DNA from: Rhodococcus sp. HNM0563
GTDB taxonomy: Bacteria; Actinomycetota; Actinomycetes; Mycobacteriales; Mycobacteriaceae
Reading direction: 5' to 3'
NCBI RefSeq assembly: GCF_012726195.1
Contig: NZ_JAASAF010000002.1
Coordinates: forward strand, 293,698-357,697
Length of the DNA: 64,000 bases
Part shown: one piece after another, positions 44,801 through 53,800 of the stretch
Numbering within the stretch: the first letter of the stretch is position 1
How the letters are laid out: every line of letters starts with the position of its first letter
Program-made: the position numbers and the translations under genes
Notes under the pieces: generated by a model
The model's database searches: none
Seen by the model: the letters and a program-made list of their open reading frames with translations, nothing else
What the model was told of the DNA's origin: nothing

Positions 44801-47800
44801 GGCAGTCCGGCCAGTTCGGTGAGCCAGAACGGGAGCTGGTCTTCGGCGATCGCGCGTTGACGTCGCGCGTAGTCGCTGTACTGCACGGGCAGCGGCGTCC
44901 ACGCCGGCGACGTTCCCGCGCGGCGGGCTGCGTAGGCGACGGCGATGTCGCGCAGTAGCGGAGTCAGCGACCATCCGTCGGCGGCGATGTGGTGCAGCAC
45001 CACCACGAGCACGTGTCGCCCGGGTACCGTCCGGTACAGCCGGGTGCGGATCGGCCGGTCGACGGTGAGATCGAAACCGGCAGCCGCGAATTCGGCTGCG
45101 GCATCGTCGAGCGCATCAGCCGGGGTCGCGATGGGGTCGGCGGAGACGCGTTCGGCGGGCAGCAGCACCTGTTCGGTCGCCGTGGGGTACACGGTGCGCA
45201 GGGTGCGGTGCCGCTCGACGAGATCGCTCAGCGCTGCGGCGAGCGCGTCGACGTCGAGATCACCGTCGAGCTGCACCGCGAACGGAAGGTTGTAGCCGGG
45301 CGACGCCGGGTCGAACCGGTTGACGAACCACAAACGCTGCTGCGCTGCCGACAGCGGGGCGGGGCCCTCACCGGCCACCAGTGGCGGACGCGAGCGTCCG
45401 GCGCCGGTGCGCTCCGCAACGATCGCGGCGAGTCCCGCGACGGTGCGGGCGTCGAAGATGTCGCGGACGGTGACGTCGACGTCGGTGATGTCGGTGAGTC
45501 GGCCAGCGAGGCGGGTGGCGAGCAGCGAGTTACCGCCGAGGTGGAAGAAGTCTTCGGTCGCAGAGATTTTCGCGTTGCCCGCACCGAGGAGATCGAGGAC
45601 GACCTCGGCAACGAGTTCTTCGACAGGCCCGTGCGGGGCCGCTCCTCCGGCACCGATGACCTCGGGTGCAGGCAGCGCGTCGCGGTCGAGTTTGCCGTTG
45701 GCGGTGCGCGGCAGCTCACCGAGCGACACGGCAGCCGCGGGCACGAGGTAGTCGGGCAGGGTGCGGCGCAGTTCGTTCAGCGCAGCGGTGCTGTCGCCGC
45801 CCACGAGGTAGGCGACGAGCTTGTCGTCGCGCAGCAGCACCGCGGCCTCGGACACGCCATCGCATGCGAGCAGTGCCGCTTCGATCTCGCCGGGTTCGAT
45901 GCGGTAGCCGCGCAGTTCGATCTGGTGGTCGGCGCGGCCGAGGTAACGCAGCCCACCTGCGCGATCGCGGCGGGCGAGATCACCGGTTCGGTACCGGCGG
46001 GCCCCACCGGGAGCGGCGACGAACCGGGTGGCGGTGAGTCCGGGCCTCCCGCGGTAGCCGCGGGCCAGCTGATCACCGGCAACATACATTTCGCCGATCG
46101 CGCCGGGCAACGCATGCCGCAGCGACACGTCGAGGAGGTCGACTGCCGTCCCCGCAAGGGGGCTGCCGATTCCCGGTGCTGTGGCTTCCCCCGCGGTGAG
46201 GTGCACGGTGGTCTCGGTGATACCGAACATGTTGACCACATGTGCGTGCGGGTGCCGCTGCGCCCACGGCACCACCCGCGCCGGGTCGAGTGCTTCGCCG
46301 CCGAAGATCACGAGGCGCAGGCCGGGCAGGGTCACGTCGAGGTCTGCGAGTTGGTAGAAAGCGCGCGGTGTCTGGTTCAGGACCGTGACGCGCTCTCGGC
46401 CGAGAAGTTCGGCGAAAGCGGCAGGATCGCGGACCGTGTGGTGATCGATCACGACGAGACGCGCACCCGTGGTGAGCGCTCCCCACATCTCCCACACCGA
46501 GAAGTCGAAGGCAGGCGAGTGGAACATCGTCCACACGTCACCGGGGACACAACCGAGATCGAATGTGGTGGCAGCAAGCAGCGTTGCGAGGTTGCGGTGG
46601 GTGACGAGCACACCCTTCGGGGTGCCCGTGGAACCGGACGTGTAGATCAGGTAGGCGCCGCTGTCGGTGTGGGTGGACGAGTCGAAATCGGCGCCGTCGT
46701 CGATGCGGGCAGCGATCACGGGGTCGTCGATGTGCAATGCGGGCACGGGTGAGTCGAAACCGCTCTGCGCGAGCACAACCGAAGGCGACGCATCTTCGAA
46801 GAGGGTCTGCAGACGCGCCGCGGGGTGAGTGACGTCGACGGGCAGGTAGATCGCCCCGGCCCGGGCGACGGCGAGGAGCGTGACGACGAGATCGAGCGAA
46901 CGCGGCAACGCCACGGCCACCACGTCGTCGGTGCCGATACCCCGCTCACGCAGCACCGCGGCGAGTCCGCCCGAACGCGACCACAGTTGCCCGTAGCTCA
47001 GGGACTGTCCGTCGGCAGACAACGCGACGGCCTCGGCGTCGTCGGCGACGCGAGCGGCAAGGAGATCGATGGGCGAAGCGGCCACCGGGGGAAGCGTGAC
47101 GCCGACGGGGGTGTGGTCGGCGCCACGCAGTGGAATACCGCCGACGGGCAGAGCCGGGTCTGCGGTAACCGAGTCGAGGATACCCACAAACGATTTCCGC
47201 CACTCCACCACGGTGGCCGTGTCGAACATTTCCGCAGGAAAACTGAAGGTTCCGGTGAAACCCGCGGGCGTGCCCGCGTCGGTGCGGTGATCGCGAAGGT
47301 TCAGCTCGAGGTCCACCCGCGCAGTGCCCGACGGCAACTCGCGCACGGTCGTGCCGGGCACCCTGAAGGTGTCGATGCCGAAACTTTCGTAGGCGAGGAT
47401 CACCTGGAACACCGGGTGATGCCCGCTCGCGCTCGCGTCCACCGCTGCGACGATCCGGTCGAACGGCACGTCGGCGTGAGCGAACGCATCGAGATCCGCG
47501 CGGCGCGCGTCGGCGAGGAGGTCGGTGAAGCTCTCCCACGGCCGCACCGACACACGCAGCGGAACAGTGCCGACGAACATGCCCACCATGTCGTCGAGCC
47601 CGGCATCGGTACGTCCCGACACCGGCGTGCCGATGACGATGTCGTCGGTGGCGGCGAGCGACGACAACAGCGTCGCGAATGCGGCGTGCACCACCATGAA
47701 GGGGGTGACGTCGTTGGCTCGGGCGAGCTTGTCGATCGCCGCGTGCAATTCGGCGGGCACCGTGAAACCGACCTGCCCTGCCGTGCCGGTGGTGACGTTG

Positions 47801-50800
47801 CTGCGCGGGCGGTCGGCGGGAAGTTCGAGCAGCGGTGAGGCGCCTGCGAGCGTCCGCTTCCAGTACGCCAGCTGCGTCGCGGCGAGGCTCGCGGGATCGT
47901 TCTCGTCGCCGAGAACGGCGGCGTGCCAGCGCGCGTAGTCGCGGTAGGTGACCGGAGAACCGGCGAGGTCGGGGGTCTCGCCGGCTCGACGAGCAGCATA
48001 TGCGGTCGCGACGTCGCGTCCGAGAGGGAGCAGCGACAATCCGTCGGCTGCGATGTGGTGGAGCACCACAGCGAGTGTGAACCCGTCGCCGGTGCGGTAC
48101 AGCTTCGCGCGGATCGGCGCGTCGGAGGTGAGATCGTAACGTGTTCGGGCGAACTCGTTCATCCGATCGTCGAGGTCGGCGGGTGCATCGACGGGTGTGA
48201 GGTCGAGTTCCACGGTGTCGAGCAGGTGCTGACGCGGCCCGTCACCGCCGTCGGGATAGATGGTGCGCAGTGTCGCGTGCCGGGCGATGACGTCGGAGAA
48301 CGCGCCGCGCAGCGCGTCGAGGTCGGTGTCTCGCGGAAGGTCGACGGCGAACGCGATGTGGTCGCCGCCGTCCGTCCCGGCGGCCACGTCGAACCGGTTG
48401 ACGAGCCACATGCGCTGCTGCGCGGGGGCGAGCGGTGCGTCGGTGGTGTCGTCGCTGTGGACGAGCGGGATGGCGGCGACCGCGCCCGGGGAGCCGAGCG
48501 CGCGTGCGAGGTCGGCGACGGTGGGGTTCTCGAACACGTCGCGCACACCCACCCGTCGCGCTGCGACCGCACCCAGGCGAGCTGCGAGGGTGGTCGCCAG
48601 CAGCGAGTTGCCGCCGATCGCGAAGAAGTCGTCGTCGCCCGACACGGCGGGAGCACCCAGCACATCGCCGACGATCCCCGCGACGAGTTCTTCGGTGACG
48701 CTCCGGAACCCGTGGACGGTGGATGCACCGGCCGGTTCGGGCAGTGCGGCACGGTCGATCTTCCCGGTGCTGGTGAGCGGCACCGCATCGAGCACGGTGA
48801 CGGTGGCGGGCACCATGTGACGCGGCAGGCGCGCGGCGAGCCGCTCGCGGATCTCCCGGCCGTCGAGTTCGGTGTCGGGGCTGTGGACGTAAGCGGCGAG
48901 CGCGCCATCGCGGACGAGGGTGACGGCGGTACGCACACCCGGATTGTCTTGCAGCACGGTGTCGATCTCGCCGAGTTCGATGCGGAACCCGCGGATCTTG
49001 ACCTGATGGTCGGCGCGGCCCACGAATTCGAGTGCGACGTCGTCGCCCGTGCGCGCTTTTGGTAGCCCTGACTGCCAGAACCGCGCACGGGTCCAGCGCA
49101 CGAGGTCGCCCGTGCGGTACATGCGTCCGCCCCCGAAAGGATCGGCGACGAAACGCTCGGCGGTGAGAGCGGGCGCGTCGAGGTAGCCGCGCGCCACGCC
49201 CTGCCCCATGAGGTAGAGCTCGCCGGTCACGCCGTCGGGCACCGGCTGCAATCGGTGATCGAGCACCGCCGCGGTGACACCGACGAGGCCGGTGCCGATG
49301 GTGAGCTTGTCGCCGGGCCGCAGCGGGGTGCTGGACGTGGCGATCACCGTGGTCTCGGTGGGCCCGTACACATTCAGCATGGTGCGGCCCGGCGACCACC
49401 GTGCCGCGGTCTCCTCCGGCCACCTCTCGCCGCCCACCGCGAGGACTTCGAGGTGGTCGAGTCCGTCCGGGTCGAGCTGGGTGGGCACCGACGGCGTGGT
49501 GAACCAGTGCGTGATGCGTTCACGTCGAAGCAGTTCGAGCAATTCGTCGCCGCCGAACACATCGGGTGGCGCCACCACGAGCGTTCCGCCTGCTGTCAGG
49601 GCCATCACCTGTTCGAGGACGGCACCGTCGAAAGCCGGATTCGCGAAGTGCAATACACGGGCGTCGTCGTGCAGCGCGAAACGCTCGACGAAAGAGTGTG
49701 CGAGCGGCCCGAGTCCGCGCTGCGACACCGCCACGCCCTTCGGCTTGCCCGTCGAGCCCGAGGTGTAGACGAGATAGGCGAGATTGTCGAGATGCACCGG
49801 GCGCACACGGTCGGCATCGGTGATTTCCCGGGTGTTCCCGTCGACAGTGAACGGCACGATCTCCACACCGGCCGGGACGGGCACGCCGGGGCCCGCGACG
49901 GCGAATTCGACGTCGGAGTCGGTGAGCAGCGCATTGATGCGGGCGGCGGGCTGACCCGGATCGACGGGCACGAACGCCGCGCCGGTCAGCGACACCGCGG
50001 CGGCCGCAACCACCGACGACGCCCCGCGCGGCAACATCACCGCCACACGGTCTTCGGCTCCCACTCCCCTGCCGATCAGCGACCACGCCAGCGGACGCGC
50101 AGCAGTTGCGATATGGAGCGGCTCGCCACCCGGCTCGAACACCCGCGCCGAGGATCGTTCGATGATCTCGGCGAAGGTGGCCTCGGGTCCGGGTTCGGCC
50201 ACCGTCACCGGCACAGCACCGAGGTCCACATCGCTCACCGGCGCGGTAGGGTGCTGCGCCACATGTTCGAGCACCACACCCAGTCGCTGCGACCACGTGG
50301 CGATGGTGGCGTGGTCGAACAGTTCCGTGTCGTAGACGAGCCGGCCCGTCAAGGACCCATCGCGCATGGCACGTATCGAGATCTCGAGGTCGAACCGTGC
50401 TTGCGCCGAGCCGATTTCCTGCGGCCTCGCCGTGAGACCCGGCAGTTCGAGATCGGGGACGTCGACGTTGTCGTAGGCGAGCATCACGCTGAACGGACTG
50501 AATCCGAGTGCGTCGACGACCTGCTCGAACGGCACGGTGGCATGCGCGAACGCGTCGACGTCGGTGCTCCTGGCTGCGGTGAGCAACGACGTGAACGGCG
50601 CGGCGGGATCGACGTCGAGTCGCAATGCGACGGTGCCGACGAACATGCCGACGAGGGCGTCGAGGTCGGGATGGTCGCGGCCGGCGGTGCCCGTGCCGAT
50701 CGCGATGTCGCGACCCGAAGTCCACACCGACAACCACACCGCGACCGCGGCGTGCACAGCCATGAACACGGTGGCGTCGTGAGCAGCGGCGATCGCGCGC

Positions 50801-53800
50801 AGTGCGTCGACCTGCTCCGCGGAGACCGTGAACTCCACCGTGGCGGCCGGGCCGAACCCACCGCCCCGGGGCCGGTCGGTGGGCAGCGGTGCCGCGGAGT
50901 CGAGTCCACCCAGAGCCGTGTTCCAGTAGGCGAGTTCGCGCCCCGCGGGGCTCGCGGAATCGGCGGTGTCGCCGAGCCGGTCGCGGTGCCAGCGGGCGTA
51001 GTCGCGGTACTGCAACGGCAGTGGCTCCCACGCGGGTGCGTTCCCTTCGGCGCGCGCGGCGTACGCGGCAGCGACGTCGACGGTGAGCGGCACGAACGAC
51101 GCACCGTCGAGCGCGATGTGGTGCGCGACCACCGCGAGTACGTGCCGACGCTGGTCGATACGCAGCAGCCGGACGCGGAACGGGATATCGACGGCGAGGT
51201 CGAACGGCGCTGCCGCCCACTCCGCGATCAGCGACTCGACAGCGTCTTCGTCGGCATCTTCGGGCGTGAAGTCGAGCACCGACATCGCGCGGTCGAGGTG
51301 CAGGGCCTCCTGCACCGGCCCGTCGGAAGTGACTGTGAAAACACTGCGAAGAATGTCGTGGCGCCCGAGCACATCCGAGATCGCGGCCCGCAGTGCCTGC
51401 ACGTCGAGGTTGCCGTCCAGATACAGGGCGAAGGGCAGATGGTAAGCCGCCGGGTCGCGGTGCGCGCGAGCGAGAAGCAGCAACCGCTGCTGAGCCGGGG
51501 CGAGCGGCGCCGGTCCGGTATCGGCCAGCGCGACCGGCGCCGACGCCGAGAGCGGACGTGCTTCGGCGGCGACGGCAAGGCGGGCGACGGTGGGATGCTC
51601 GAATACGTCGCGGAGCTGCACGTCGCGGCCGAGCGCAGCACCGAGGCGCGCGGCGAGCTGCGCGGCCCCGAGCGAATGGCCGCCGAGTTCGAAGAAGTCG
51701 GCGTCGCCGCCCACCGTGTCGGCGCCAGTGAGATCGGAGAACAGGCCCGCGACGAGGGTCTCGGTGGGTCCGTTCAGCGGCTTCGAACCTGCGGAAACGG
51801 CCGCGGGCTCCGGCAATTCGCGATGGTCGATCTTGCCGCCCGGGGTGAGCGGCAAAACGTCGAGCACGGTGATCGACGTGGGTCGCAAGTAACCGGGAAG
51901 TTGTTCGGCGAGGTGGATGGTCAGATCGGCTGTATCCACCTCACCCACCACATACGCGGCGAGGTGCTCGCCGCGCACCACGACGGTGGCGGCGCGCACG
52001 GCGTCGAACGAGGTGAGGGCCGTTTCGATTTCCCCGAGCTCGATGCGGCGGCCACGGATCTTCACCTGCTGATCAGCGCGACCGAGGAAGACGAGCTGAC
52101 CATCGGAATGCCAGCGCACCACATCGCCCGTGCGATACACCCGACCACCGAACGGGGATGCCACGAAGCGTTCGGCGGTGAGTGCGGGTGCGCCGAGGTA
52201 GCCGCGGGCCACGGCATCTCCCCCGAGATACAGCTCGCCGGACACACCGACGGGAACGGGATGCAGGCGAGAGTCGAAGACCACGGCGGTCATGCCATCG
52301 ATGGGTCGCCCGATGGGGACACCCGCGCCGGGCTCGAGTGGCGCGCTCAGCGTTGCGAGGACGGTGGTTTCCGTCGGCCCGTAGGCGTTGAGCATGGTGC
52401 GTCCGGGCGACCAGCGGTCGGCCACGGCCTGCGGCACCGATTCGCCACCGGCGTCGAGCATCGTCAGATCGGGCAGCCCGTGCTCCGGGGTGACGGACAG
52501 CACCGCGGGTGCGGTGATGGCGTGGGTGACGCGTTCGGTGCGCAGCAGTGTCGCAAGGGCGGGACCGCCGACGGCATCGGGCGGGCAGATCACCACGGTC
52601 GCGCCTGCGTCGAAGGCCAGCAGTAGCTCCTGCAGTGATGCGTCGAAGCTGGGTGCGGCAAGGTGCAGCACACGCGAGTCGGGGTCGGCGCGGTAGCGGT
52701 CGCGAAGAGTTGTCACAAGCGCGGCGATGCCGCGGTGTCCGACGGCGACGGCCTTGGGTGTGCCAGTGGAGCCGGAGGTGTGGATCACCCACGCGGGGTT
52801 GTCGAGGTGCAGGGGGCGCACCCGGTGCTCGGCGGTGAACGTCACCGTGGTGTCGTTGCCGCGACCAGGCGTGATGCGTGTGATGTGCGCTGGCAGATGC
52901 GGGTGCTCACCCGCGACGGCCACCTGAATGCCGGTGAGGAGTTCCGCGAGACGAACCGCGGGAAGTTCCGGGTCGGTCGGGGTGTATGCGGCGCCGGTCT
53001 TCGCGACGGCCCACAGCGCGATCACCGAGTCGATCGAGCGTGGAAGCAGCACCGCGACCCGGTCTTCGGGGCCTGCGCCTGCGGCGACAAGACGGTGGGC
53101 CAGTTCGTCGGATGCCGCGTCGAGTTCTCGGTAGGTGAGTACTTCGCTGCGGTCGCGCACAGCCACGCGAGACGTCTGGGCGTGTGCGGTCAGCAAGTCA
53201 GGCAACAGCGCCGGTGCGGGCGTGCTTCGGCCACGCGCCGGGGTGAACCCATCGAGTTCGGCGGCGGTGGCGAACGGCAGATCGCCCACAGGCGCCGACG
53301 GATCGCTGACGAAATGCGAGAGGAAATCGAGGAACCTGCGGTGCAGAAAATCGAGGTAATCCTGCGTGTATAGGTTGGGGTTCGCCTCGAAATCGACGCG
53401 AAGAGAGCGGCCCGGGATTCCCGCATACACGTTCACCGACAGGTCGTCCACCGGCCCGGTTGATTGCACGTGATAGTCGGCGGGCACGTCGCCGTAGACG
53501 ATCGACTGATGGAAATTCATGACGTTGACGACGGGCCCGAAAGCGTTACGGGTCTCGGTGTGTTCGCGGCCGAGTGCGCGGAGGTCGGCGAGCATGTCGG
53601 CGTAGGAGTATCGCTGGTGGCGTAACGCGCCGTTGAGCTCTACCTGGATATTCCGGATCAGCGCGGTGACCGGTGCGGCCAGGTCGAGGCGCACCCGGAG
53701 GGGGACGACGTTCGACACCACACCCGCCGAGCGGCGCAACGCAGCGGTGGTGCGCGCCGATACCGGGAGTGACAACACCACATCGGTGGTGCTTCGAGTG

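Noticed and set aside
49255..52626. A rightward open frame of more than 1,100 codons antisense to the NRPS gene
   Set aside because: It is rich in Arg, His, Glu and Gly and has no domain. Its length follows from the codon bias of the NRPS on the other strand.
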